NCBI GenBank assembly: GCA_009760855.2 | Contig: WPIO01000009.1 | Span: 3,937,001-4,001,000, forward strand | Source of the DNA: Cristatella mucedo | Taxonomy: Eukaryota; Bryozoa; Phylactolaemata; Cristatellidae | Direction of reading: 5' to 3' | DNA length: 64,000 nt | Part shown: piece after piece, positions 1 to 12,300 of the stretch | Layout of the letters: every line of letters starts with the position of its first letter | Position numbering within the stretch: the stretch's first letter is position 1 | Program-made: the position numbers and the translations under genes | Notes under the pieces: generated by a model | Told to the model about the DNA's origin: nothing | Database searches by the model: none | Seen by the model: only the letters and a program-made list of their open reading frames with translations

Positions 1-290
1 CTCGAGGGAGCTAGTAGGTTCGTCGGCAGCTGCCATCAAGAATGAACCGAGAACAATCGCTGCACCGCTGGATCGCCTTGCTGCTTTCTGCTATTAGCGG
101 TAGAACGTCGTCTTGGGCCGCACGTCGGCATGCTTAAATCGTCCGCTATCCACGGCTGTCGGTAGAGATTACGAGCGGTTCCCTGGCCGCAATCGTTAGG
201 AGCCAGGTTCGTCGCCGCAGGGTAGGGCATGCGAGAGTCGCGAGGCACGTGGCATTTAAGACCGGGCGGCGGCTGCTCCAAACGCGATCG

Positions 291-325
291 CTCTCTCTCT
301 CTCTCTCTCTCTCTCCCTCCCTCCC
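291..325. repeat. (CT)n microsatellite
   Basis: Uninterrupted CT dinucleotides passing into CCCT units. Confidence 0.9.
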
Positions 326-573
326 TAGCGCGCGCGTCTGCAGCACGAGTCGGCGGCGGATGGGGCCCAAAAGCAGCAGGTAGGAGTGGCTCCTCTCGAT
401 GGACGAGCGTCGAGCGCAGAGAGCGGACGAACCCTTTGACCTCGCCGCTCGCTCGCGCATTCATTGCGGCGGCGGCAGATCAGTTCGCCGGAGGTCGTGT
501 CAGCTACTCCGCGAGGACGAAGAAGAACTGGACATGTAGCATTGGTTCAGGCCGCGGAGCAGGCAGCCAGTCT

Positions 574-660
574 GGAGGAGGAGGAGGAGGAGGAGGAGGA
601 GGAGGAGGAGGAGGAGGAGGAGGAGGAGGAGGAGGAGGAGGAGGAGGAGGAGGAGGAGGG
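574..660. repeat. (GGA)n trinucleotide repeat
   Basis: About 29 near-perfect GGA units; the open frames through it (poly-Gly, poly-Glu) are by-products of the repeat. Confidence 0.95.
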
Positions 661-1344
661 CACGGCGGCGGCGGCCTCTGTACCTATGACTTTAGGTCGA
701 GCCAGAAATGCAGTCGCGGATGGTCGAAGAGCAAAGGTCTGCCTCTGCGAATTCGGCGATCGGCGCGCAAGCCCAGGGTGGAGCGGAGCGGTGCGCGACC
801 CGGTACGTCGCCGGCAAATCGTCGCTCGAGCACTTAGCGAGCACCTGCGGCCTAGGATCGCCGGCGAGGAGGTAATCTCGAGCGATGAGTATTCGCTAGT
901 AGCCGACGCCGCGAAGCGGTCAGATGTGGCTCGCTCCGGTTTCGAATAATCAGGTTGAGGTTAGCGCGGCACGCGCTTGTTATTATGTTAGCGACGCGCT
1001 CTGCTAGTGTTCGCTGTACAGCATTGGTACACCGCCAGGTCGCGCCGGGCGCAGCGGCGGCGCAGAGGCTTCTAGCACTGGCTGCACTTGCAGGGACCGT
1101 CTCACCGGTGCTCTGGTCGGGCGTCTATAAGGATTGGCCGAATTTGTGGTAAGGACTTCAGTTTCGGAGCGGCTCAATGTGCATGCGTGCACGCGTACGC
1201 GTGGTACATGTACATTTTCTTTTATATATACGTATAAGGTATATGTATGCGCATATACATATACGTGAAGTGCTAGAGCCCGCAAAGGTCAGCTGATTCA
1301 ATGGCCTCGTTTACTTTGCGGCAGCAGAGCCTTAGCGGCTATCG

Positions 1345-1475
1345 CTCCAGTTTAAATTAATAATAATGATAATACTAATAAAAATAACGAGACGTGTACG
1401 GCTCTCTCGGAGAGCTAAAGTTCTCTCTTGGCACTTTACGTACGCTGTGGAGCCTACAGGAACTGGACGGTGAAG
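1345..1475 (-). mobile_element. L2-like LINE family A, 3' end fragment
   Basis: Reverse complement of the family's 3' end: an ATT-rich tail, then the conserved stem-loop (here ggagagctaaagttctctc) and the GCACTTTAC segment that recur more than ten times in the window. Confidence 0.6.
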
Positions 1476-2443
1476 TGCGAGCACCTCACCTCTAAGATGA
1501 GACCAGCGGGCAGGGAGGGTAGCTTCGGTTAGTGGCCGAGTTACGTGCGGTCCGCCGGACCGCTGCGGTTACCGCTCGGACGCTCGCAGTCTGGAAGTGG
1601 AGCGGCGGCTGGGGGGGGGGACTCAGCCAACAATCGGTTAGTAGTCTCGCTTGTAATAAATACATCGTGCGCACGCAGCTCTTACGCGGCTCTTACGCAG
1701 AGGTCGCTGACGCGTATCTGCCCATGCGGATCGGTCGGTTCCGTCGGACGGCCCCGCCGTAGTGCTGGTTGACCACGCCGGCACGCCGGCGTCGCCTCCT
1801 AGTTTAGCCAGCCGCCGCCAGAAAGCCTAAGCTCAAACGAAGTCTAAGCAAGCGCCGCCGTTGGGCAAAGAGCGCACCCGCGCACACATTTTGACCTCCA
1901 CCCCATACCCGCCGATGGGATTGCATACTTTCGCACCCTGGCGCGGCACCCGTGGCAGCACAATGTCACGCCGCGATGCGGATTAGCGGTAGTGAGAGGC
2001 GTTACTGAAGCCGCAGCTGCCGCGCCCAATGCGGGCCAGGGCTAAGCGCGGCCAGCCTCCGGGTCCTCCATTTCCCCAAATGCGCTGCAGGGGTGCCGGG
2101 TCCGCGACGTGCATCCGGTACGCTTCCCGACGACGGCTCCGGCCCGGTGCAGAGTTTTCCATGAGCGGCGTGAGTAGCGCCGTCGGCTGCTTCGCGCGTT
2201 CGCGCTCGCCGGTGGGTTTCGACGCCCCGCGAATTCCGACGCCGCCCGTGAATTCTAAGGCGCCCACAGAATTTCGCCGAAGCGAGCTCGACGGGCGTCT
2301 CGCGCTGCCACTTTCCATGTCGCCGCCAGGTCGTCGCCGGCTTCAGCGAACTGCTGGCAGCAGCCAGCCGCCGCCACGGCCGCCGCCGCCGCGCGGCGCT
2401 CGCCATCTGCGGCGTCTGCTGCTGCTGCTGCCTGCTCTTCTCG

Positions 2444-2950
2444 ATGCAACGTCGGTCGACACCGCTCGCTGCCGACTCAGCCGCCGCTGCTCTAGCAGCG
2501 CCGCCTGGCGGCTCGCGCGACCCGAGGTCGGTCGGGCTCGCGCGAGCGTTCCGCGCGGAGCTGCCGGGCGGCCGCGTCCGGCGGCTCCTGAAACCGCTGG
2601 GCGCGGCCGCGGCGACGGAGGCGAGGACGCACGCCAACGAGCCGGGCGCTCGGCTCGAGGCAGCCAGCGGCGGCGTCGCGGCGGCGGCGGGGACGGAGCG
2701 CTTCGCCCTGCTGGACGCGAAGAAAGAGCGGTTCGTGTACTCGGCTCACTACGACGACCGCACTTCGTTCATTCACATAGTGGGATTCAAGCACCGCTTC
2801 GAGGCCAACGCGACTCGTCCGCTGTGGTGCCGGTATAGCGACGGAAGAGGCCGCGCGACGCTGAGACGAATGGAAGTGCATTTCAACGTGTCCACGTTTC
2901 ATCCGCTGAAGGGACAGCTGTACGACACTTTCGTCTGGAGATGCGCCGTC

Positions 2951-2981
<31 letters not shown>

Positions 2982-3338
2982 GAGACTTGCCGAGCTCGGT
3001 CGATCTCGCTGACGGCGCCGCCTCCGTCGCTGCGGCGACACTGCGAGTCCTGTACGCTCCGCGAGCGCGCGAGCCCGCTCCGTTCGGCGTGTGCGTGCGC
3101 TCCATGATGAACCGATACAGCGACCTGAACCAACTCGTCGAGTTTGTCGAGGTTCATCGGCTGTTCGGGGTGTCGGCGTTCGTCATTTACGACTATAGCC
3201 ACAGCCCCGTCATCGACCCAGTCCTGGATTACTACGCGTCGCTCGGCGTAGTCACTATTCACCGGTAAGGGCGAGCGCTCGCCTGCTGGCAGCGCTTCCA
3301 CCTTGTTGGCACGCACGCGGCGATCCACTCGAGTCAGA

Positions 3339-3394
<56 letters not shown>

Positions 3395-6300
3395 GAGGTC
3401 GAAGTAAACGCTGTCGGGTCTATTAAATTGAGGCCGTAATGTTGGGTCCATGCCGGCTGGTACTCTCGCGACTGGGCCTGGGGGCGTGGGTAATGTCCAG
3501 CGAAGTCTACATTGGCAAAGGTTACGGTTTTTATCTCTTGGTTACTAAAAATTCCAAGGATTTAAAAACTGAAGAGCATAGACTAAACCCACTGATATAG
3601 ACGTGGATGCGTCGGTAGAAGAAACAAATAATTCGAATGAGTGCTAATTAATGAGCGTATACGCCGCCGCGCGCAGGGGTTGTGCTCAATGCGCTCCAAA
3701 GCGAAAATTGCTAGATGACCACTTCAGCCCCACAGATAAGTGTGAAATAAACCTCTCTTTAGGTGCTTGATGCATTCTGGAAAGTAGCATTACATTGCGA
3801 TAATTCCGGTGTGCTTAGACGAGGATACTAAGCCAAGTTGGTTGATGCATTTGCGACATTCCGTACAGACTATTGTGGCTCTCCCCCTGCAAATCTTCAT
3901 GCCTTCGAGTAAGTTGGGAGCAATAGGTTGATTAGAGATGGTGTGAAACTCTAAAGCTATGCTAGCCTATCGAGAACGTTTCAGATGGCACATTACACCA
4001 CTTCTCTCCTACCTGCACTGGCTCCGACTCAAGCAGAGTATCAAGTTCAAGGTCACGACACTCAAATTTTAGGTCCCTTCATTATGTTGCGGTGGCCCAC
4101 CGATCTGAAATAGTTCCTAATCAAGCTTCGCATCGTACCACCGGCTCTTCTGAGCAAGTCATTTACGTGCGCCTCTAGCCAACCTAATAATCATTGTAAT
4201 AATAATACATTTGTTGTAGCGCCCCCAGAGAACTGAATCTCTTTCTAGGCACTTTACATTTGCTGCAGAGCAGGCTTGATTGAATGGTTAGTGGTAGCAT
4301 GCTCAATGACAACAAGCATAACATGGTTAGGGGTGCCGTGCACAGGGTCGGCATGCAAGTATAGTTAGTGGCAGCATGCACAGTGTCATCATGCATAAGC
4401 ACATTGAGGACGAATCAACGTGACCCACTAAATTCTATGATGAATAGATGCGTTTTTGGTTTCATTTTAAATTAGGTCAAGTCAGGGGATGTCGTGACGC
4501 AAGTCGGAAGTGGTTTCAGGCTTTAGGAGGATACGAACTAAACGCATGGTCGCGAAAGGAATTGAAGTTCGTTCGAGGTATAGCTAAACGATTAGATTCC
4601 GAAAAGCGGGTGGTACGAGGCTTAGCCTGGTGGGAAAACCTGGAATCCTTCGAAGACCGTGCCTTCAGCTCCTCTACTCTTAATGCCTGAAACTAATTAC
4701 CGACAGACAGGGTGCCATCTCCTGACTTGATGTCATTTAAGAGTAGCTACACATCTACCTGTTCCTCATAGCATTTACTTCGTCTTTGTGAGTCGCCCTT
4801 TAGACAGCTTATATGTGCTGGAATAGCGTATCTTCTGATCAGTTTAAATGTTTTTTCCAAGACATCAAATTCCTAAAAAGAGGCTAATTTCTCTTAAAGA
4901 GTTACGCAATTGTTTTATTATTTCCCTTTATATTGTGTGCGGGCGTCGCCCATATTTTGCCCATTATCATTTCCATTAGCTTCGTCCTTGATAAAAGTAG
5001 AATCCATCTGGTTCGCAGATATTCTAGAAAGTGCAAGTTTTCTGGATCAGTGTCATCTATCTAAATGAGCAATGACCTGGTTTAGAATCTCTGCTTCCCA
5101 GGGATTGTCAGAGATTCCAGTGACCTGCGATCTCACTGACCTGGGCATGGGCGTGAGCAGTAACGCTCGATGCATTTGCTGCAGAGGAGGCATGATCGAA
5201 TGGTTAGTGGTAGCATGCTCAGTGACAATAAGCTTAACATGGCTAGAGATAGCATGCACAGGGTCAGCATGCAAATATGTTTATTGGCAGCAGGCACAGA
5301 ATGAGCACGCATAAGCACACAAAAGATGAATCGCATACACCCATTATAGGCTGTGATAAATAGATGCGTTTTTAGCATTTTTTAATGTCAAGTCAGGCGA
5401 TGTCGTGACGCCAGTCGGAAGTGACTTCCATGCTTTGGGAGCAACTAAAGGCACTAACGGCCTTCAAAGGTTTTGAGGAGGTTAAGGACGTAAGCGATTT
5501 GAGTCAGAACATCGGGTTGTACGATTCTTGGCCTGGCGGGGGAGTAGTTCTGATAGGTAGGCTATAGCAAGAGAAGGAAGAGACCTAAAAGTGAGTGACA
5601 TACCTTTGAAGTCAATGTGATGCTTGACTGGTAGCCAGTGCAGGTCGGTGAGAAGTGGTGTGATGTGGCGCCTGCAATGCTCACGACAGACAAGCCTAGC
5701 TGCCGAGTTTTGCACCAACTGTAAATGCCTGATTGCACAGGCCGGTAGACCAGTAAGCAGTGCGTTACAGTAGTTGAGACGGGATGCCACAAATGCATGG
5801 AATAATTTAGATGTTCCCTGTCTTAGCAAGCCCGAGTTTTAGCAACGTTATGCAGCTGAAAGTAGGCAGACCTGACAGTAGAGCTGATGTAGCCGTCTAA
5901 TGAAAGGTCACTTTGGAAAAACACACCTAAGTTTCGTGCAGATTCAACAGGAGATTTGCTGGCAGAGCCGATTTCAAGAGTTATGTTTTCCAATTTCTGA
6001 ATCACACTTGGTTTGCCCATAACTAGTAAGTTGGTTTTATCATCATTCAATTGAAGAAAGTTTGCTGCCATCCAGGTGCGGGTGTGTAGGTTTTAGTTAA
6101 TCCGACCTGAGGCTGAAAGTGGTGTGAAGAGGCATTGGTGGTAACTTGCTCCTTTAACTGAGAAGAAGTCTCAATGCCGGGGACGAGATCTCGTGGGCCA
6201 GAGATCTCGTGCCGAACCTGCGGAAGAGGTCCCGGCGGGAACTTGCTATCACTATTCTAGCGAAGCCGAAAAATGCGCTAGTCAACTCATCTCTGGGCCT

Positions 6301-9300
6301 CGTACTAAGATCGGTGGACCGGGTCCGACCAGAAGTAAGCTACTCATTCTCGCTACTATCAAGCTGTACAGTTGTTTAGATAACTGTCAGGTGTTTTCCG
6401 GTACTTGCATGCATAATTAGCGATGCTTGTTTACGACCGTTGCTGTTTCAAAATGCTCTGCTTTAAGCGGGACCTTTACTTATGCTGTGTTTCTGGGGAA
6501 AATTCACTGGCACTGCTCTGCAGTGGTTCAGGTCCTATCTCAGTGGGAGACTCCAGAGTATTGACGTGAATGGACAAAGATCATCTGAAGTACCACTGAA
6601 ATTATGGAGTACCTCAGGTCTCCGTGCTAGGTCCGGTTCTTTTCACGGTTTATACTCTCCCTCTTGCTGATGTGATTGCCAAGCTTAATCTAGGCTTTCA
6701 CTTCTATGCGGATGACACTCAGTTGTACCTTTGCTTTGATCCCTCCCAGCCTTCGAGCACCTCAAATTCTCTAAACTCACTAGCTGCATGTATTGATAAC
6801 ATCCCCACATGGATGGCTGCATATTTTCTGAAACTAAACGATGATAAAACTAACTTACTAGTGATGGGCAAACCCAGTGTGATTCAAAAATTGGAATGGC
6901 TGCCACTCAAAATCGGCTCTGCCAGCATATCTCCTGTTGAATCAGTGCAAAATCTAGTTGTCATGTTCCAAAGTGGCCTCTCGTTAGACGACCATATATC
7001 AGCTCCACAGTCAAATCTGCCTATTTTCAGCTTCATAACATTGCTAAAATTCGGGCTTGTTTAGATAAGGATACCACGTCAAAGTTGTTCCATGCATTCG
7101 TGACATCCCGTCTCGACTTCTGCAACTCACTGCTTATTGGCCTACCAGCATGTGCGATCAGGCGATTGCAGCTGGTGCTAAACTCTGCAGCTAGGCTTGT
7201 CTGTCGTGAGCGTCGCAGTTGCCACATTACTCCACTTCTCGCCGACCTGCACTGGCTACCAGTCAAGCAACGGATTGACTTCAAGGTTTTGTCGCTAACT
7301 TTTAGGTCCCTTCATTCTATGGCTCCAGCCTATCTCTCCGACATACTCCCCCATCAGGCCAAGCATCGTACCACCCGATTTTCGGAATCCAACAGTCTAG
7401 AAATACCTCGTACAAACCTTAAATCCTTTGGAGACCGTGCATTTAGCTCGTATGCTCCCAAAGCCTGGAACTCCTTCCCGACCTGCGTCAGAACATCCCC
7501 TGACCTGACCACATTTAAAAGGAACCTAAAAACACACCTATTTAGGACAGCATTTAGTGGGTCCCTGTGATTCGTCCTTCACGTGCTTATGCGTGCTGAC
7601 ACTGTGCATGCTGCCACTAACCACATTTGCATGCTGATCCTGTGCATGTCACCCCTAACCAAGTTATTCATTTTGTTTGTTTTTCAAGCATAATTTTACT
7701 TACCATTCAATTGCATTTCCCTTTGCAGCAAATGCAAAGCGCCTAGAAAGAGATTGAGTTCTCTGTGGGCGCTTTATCAAGTACATTATTATTATTATTA
7801 TTATTCCTGTAAATGGTTGTGAATGTACTTTTAGTTGTCGATGGCTTTTAACACGGTCCCGTTGTTGACGAACGTTTATGGGTTATTTGCCTTCAGTCTC
7901 TGGCTGGTTTTCATGTGGGCTGAGGATAAGAAGTAGGCGATTAAGGTGGGTAGCAGGTGGAGAGTGGCTGTCGTCCTTCAGATCCTGCTGGAGTTCCTCT
8001 CACTGCTAGTTTATTAGGTGGTGTATTAAACCCCTAAAAAGAGCACCGAACAATTTTTTGAATAACCTAATACGTTGATCGAAAACACTAACACATTATA
8101 TTTTCTTCTACATGCTGAAAAAATATGCCGAGAACTCGGCGAATCTATTGGCAGCATTTTGTTTCACTGATTTGGTTGCTGCCACGATTTCAGCCACAGT
8201 GGAAATATTTAATGGATAAGCTGCGCTGCCACATACCCGTTAGCCAATATACGGAACATTGCTTAAGCCGAATCTGCATAGATGGTAATTGCCGAGACGC
8301 ATGCGCACTAGAGCACTGTAGTAGTAACTTACTGCTACCTAAGGTTGCCAAGCAGCCTTTCTGGACTGTGTTTGTCAAATCTTTCTGTGGTCAGACAAAA
8401 AGCCAAATTTTGCATCCAGCGAGGAAAACCACGGCTTGGACCAAAGTCCGCAAAGTCGGCTTGATTTTTTGGAAGCACGGATTTTCCGTAGACGCCGATT
8501 CCACATGGCCCTACTCATCGCTAATCTGAACTCGTTTCGTGTCTGACGTTACTGCGGATACTTTATTCTGGGCACCCTAATTCGTATCCAAGAGCAAAAT
8601 CACATGCAGGCTGCAGATTATACTCGTGTAATCGCAATTATCGAAGTTTACCGAGATGAAATGGCAAAAAGCAGATACCGACTGCTGATACTATTACTAC
8701 TACTGCCAATTATAGTGAGTCTCTAGTAGCGTCCCAGGAGGAACCAGGAGAGTTTCTTTCGAGGCACTTGACAACTCCTGCTAGAAAGTGACTACGTATG
8801 ACGAAAGTAATGAATAGAGCACGCCAGGCTGCAAGATCAGTGATGAGCTCACTGTTTGAGGCGGATTTAGAGAAGCGGAAAGATGTGAAGAATGAATTAG
8901 TCTGCAGATGCCGCCACTGAGGTACAGGGTTATCATGGCACAATCAGTGTACCGGAATAAGCTGATTGGCTGCCTTCGCTGGGCATGGAAAAGGCAGGCC
9001 AATGGGCGACGGGGTCCTCATTGGACCGGTCCAAATTGGCAAATCGTCGGGCTGAACGCTTCGTTGTTGACAGTCGTCAGCAATGCACTGCTGGCAGTCG
9101 CAAGTGGATGGCTAACAACTTTCTAAAATTTAATGGCGATAAAATGCAACTTTCTAAAATTTAACGACGATTAAACCGACTTACCCGTTCTAGGCAAACC
9201 TAGTGTTACTCAGAAATTAAAAAACCTATCGCCCAAAATTTGTTCCGAAAGCGTATTTTCTTGAGCATCTACTCGAAATATCGTTGCACTGTACCAAAGC

Positions 9301-12300
9301 GACTTTCACTAGACGACCACGACAGCTCCGCAGTTACGTTTGCCTACTTTCAGCTATGCAACACCGCAAAGATTCAGGCCTGCTTAGAAAGATATTACAC
9401 ATCCAAGCTTATCGATTCTATGAGATCCTGTCTCAGCTTCTGTAACTCACTGCTCGCAGGTCTTCTGGCCTGTGCAATCAGGCGCCTACAGTTGGTGAAG
9501 AACTCAGCAGTCAGGCTTGTCCGTCGTGAGCACCGCAGTTGCCACATAACACCACTTCTTGCCCACGTGCGCTAGCTCCTCATCAAGCAGCGTATTGACT
9601 TCGAGGTTTTTCATCACTCACTATTTGGTCTTTTTTATTCTCTTGCTCCAACTCCAAGCCTGTCAGAACTGCTCCCCCCCGCGATCAGGCAAGGCATCGT
9701 ATAACCCACGCGTCTAACTCAAGTCCTACAGTGATAGATGTGCCTCAAACCGACGTCAGATCCTTTAGAGATCGCTCCTAAAGCCTGGAACTCACTCCCA
9801 ACTGATTTCACGACCTCCCCTGAATTTACATTTAAAAAGAAGCTAAAACTGCACCTACTCATCACAGTATACATACATGACATATTTTCTGAATCCATGT
9901 GAATTGTCACTTGTCTGCTAATTCGTGCTGGCGCTGTGTATGTTAAACACAAGACGCATTGACATGCGTCCTTGACAGCATATGCAAAGTGCCTAGGAAG
10001 AGATTTAGCTACTGGGGTCATCATGCAAATGGCTTACCATTATAGTTTTTGTTATTATCATTGATGTCGATGTCTGGCCACTTCCTTGGCCATATCCTGG
10101 TTTCGCCCCTGCTTGCATAGTATGGGCATTAGACTCTTAGTTATAACGGTAAATGCTCTAATGTTATGTCTACATTAGAACGATTCAAGATTAATCCTTG
10201 CACGATAGTTTTCCCATCTGCTCTTACGCTTGCACGAGTCTCGATTGTTTAAGGTGGCCTCTGCCAGTTGATCCTGATTCGGTTCACAGCTACGGGCAGA
10301 AGGCAATGATTCATCACTGCCTTATGACTTATATGAACGTCTTTAAGTACATCGCATTCATAGACTTCGATGAGATACTGATGCCGATTTTACCAGCGCG
10401 CACCTGGGGCGACATCCTCACTGCCGCTAAGACATCTGCTGGCAACAATATGACCACCCACGGTAAGCTGCTAAATTGGCTTCTTACAGGTATCGTGGCG
10501 CCCATAGTGGTACGATGATGCTTTCGCCATTAGGCAAGCTTGCCGCCGGAACGTATCATATACGGCTAACTTCGATAGAAAGACGGACAGGTTGGATAGC
10601 TTTGGGTAGGATAGCGGCCCCTGTAGTAGGGAATGATGTCATGACTCGGCGATCGTTCGAGCCTTAAAAGTGATGATAAATAAAGTTGCAGCAAATGTAT
10701 GGAATCTAAGCGGGATCTTACCTGTCAACGAGTATCGATGCAAGCTCATAAAGTGGCACGTGTCTCGTCACGCGACGATTCAGAGCGCCAACTAGCAACC
10801 TGAACATTTCGCAGTTCGCTCTTACGTACTGGATTTTTCGGTTGGCTCTCAAAGCCGCTGGTGCAAAGCATCTGACGTCGCTATAAATTAGGATCGGAGG
10901 CAGATGGGCGTTACAGCTCCAAAAGCGATTATTTAAGTTTGTGCGGATCTGCTTTTCCACAATGGGCCACCGCTCCCAGCGATGGCGGTCCTCTCCTGGA
11001 GTCAGTCCAGTGACAACTTACCATTTTCGAACTTTGATTGCTCACACTGTCAACCTACCGATTAACGCTGTGTTTTTTGTAGGCCAACCCCAATAGGTAT
11101 TTAGGACAGCATTTAGTGGGTCCCTATGATTCGTCCTTCACGTGCTTATGCGTGCTGACACTGTGCATGCTGCCACTAACCACATTTGCATGCTGACCCT
11201 GTGCATGTCATCCCTAACCATGTTATTCATTTTGTTTGTTTTTCAAGCATGATTTTACTTATCATTTAATTGCATTTCCCTTTGCAGCAAATGTAAAGCG
11301 CCTAGAAAGAGATTAAGTTCTCTGAGGGCGCTTTATCAAGTACATTATTATTATTATTATATTATTATTAGGTAAGACGTTCTGAATAGCTTCCCTGAAG
11401 CAAGCCTAACGGGCTGGCGGTTCTGCTGAGCTTAGTAGGCAGGCAAAGAGCAGAGGCCGACAAATCCAGATGTCCGATAACTTCACAGCGACAGTCAGCG
11501 CTGCCAGTCTGATTTGCTCTCTGGGAAAGATGGCAAACAGAGGTGCGGCTGGTTGTACCTCCGAGGTACGATTCATCAGTTTGCCGTTCTCCTCGGTGAG
11601 CCTTTCTCTTCGACTATATCTCCAATAAACTCTGAAAGAATTGTGTTTTCTTCACTTATTCTCGATTTTCTATCCTGCTCTACACTCTTCGCGAAGTCTA
11701 GGTGTCCTGTTCCTAAGTGACCTTTTATTGGACGACCACATCAACTCCACAGTCTAGTCTGCCTACTTTCAGCTACATGAGATTGCTAAAATTCGGTTTT
11801 TTTTAGACAGGGATACCACTCCTAAATTGGTCCATGCATTTGTGACATCCCGTTTCAACTTCTGTATTTACTGCTTGCTGGTCTATCGGCCTGTGCGATC
11901 AGGCGATTGCAGCTGGTGCTAAACTCTGCAGCTAGGCTTGTCTGTCGTGAGCGTCGCAGTTGCCATGTCACACCACTTCTCACCGACCTGCACTGGCTCC
12001 CAGTCAAGCAACGCATCAACTTGAAGGTTTTGTCAGTCACTTTTAGGTCCCTTCATTCTTTGGCACCAGTCTACCTATCAGATCTACTTCCCCATGAGGC
12101 TAAGCATCTTATCACTCGTTTTTCGGAATCTTATTGTTTACCTATACCTCACACGACCTAAAATCCTTTGGAGACCGTGCCTTTAGTTCGTATGCTCCCA
12201 AAGCCTGGTACTCTCTTCAGACTGGCGTCACGACATCCCCCGACTTGACCACATTTAAAAGCAAACTAAAACAAGCATCTATTTATCACAGTATTTAGTG

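Larger units (their letters stand above)
1..2250. other. GC-rich 5' flank without a convincing gene
   Basis: CpG-rich sequence with several long but low-complexity open frames (Gly-, Glu-, Arg- and Ser-rich) that come from the CT and GGA repeats and from base composition. I recognise no protein family. It may hold the promoter, 5' UTR or first exon of the glycosyltransferase gene that follows. Confidence 0.5.

Noticed and set aside
464-949. Long poly-Glu and poly-Gly open frames near the left edge
   Set aside because: They are translations of a (GGA)n repeat in different frames and have no recognisable domain.
8125-8529. 134-codon open frame
   Set aside because: Tryptophan/cysteine-scattered sequence with no motif, no splice context and no compositional difference from the intron around it.
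10490-10667. Possible extra glycosyltransferase exon after ttcttacag
   Set aside because: It would leave a 27-base intron, and exon 2 joins in phase to the exon at 14405, which holds the expected family segment.
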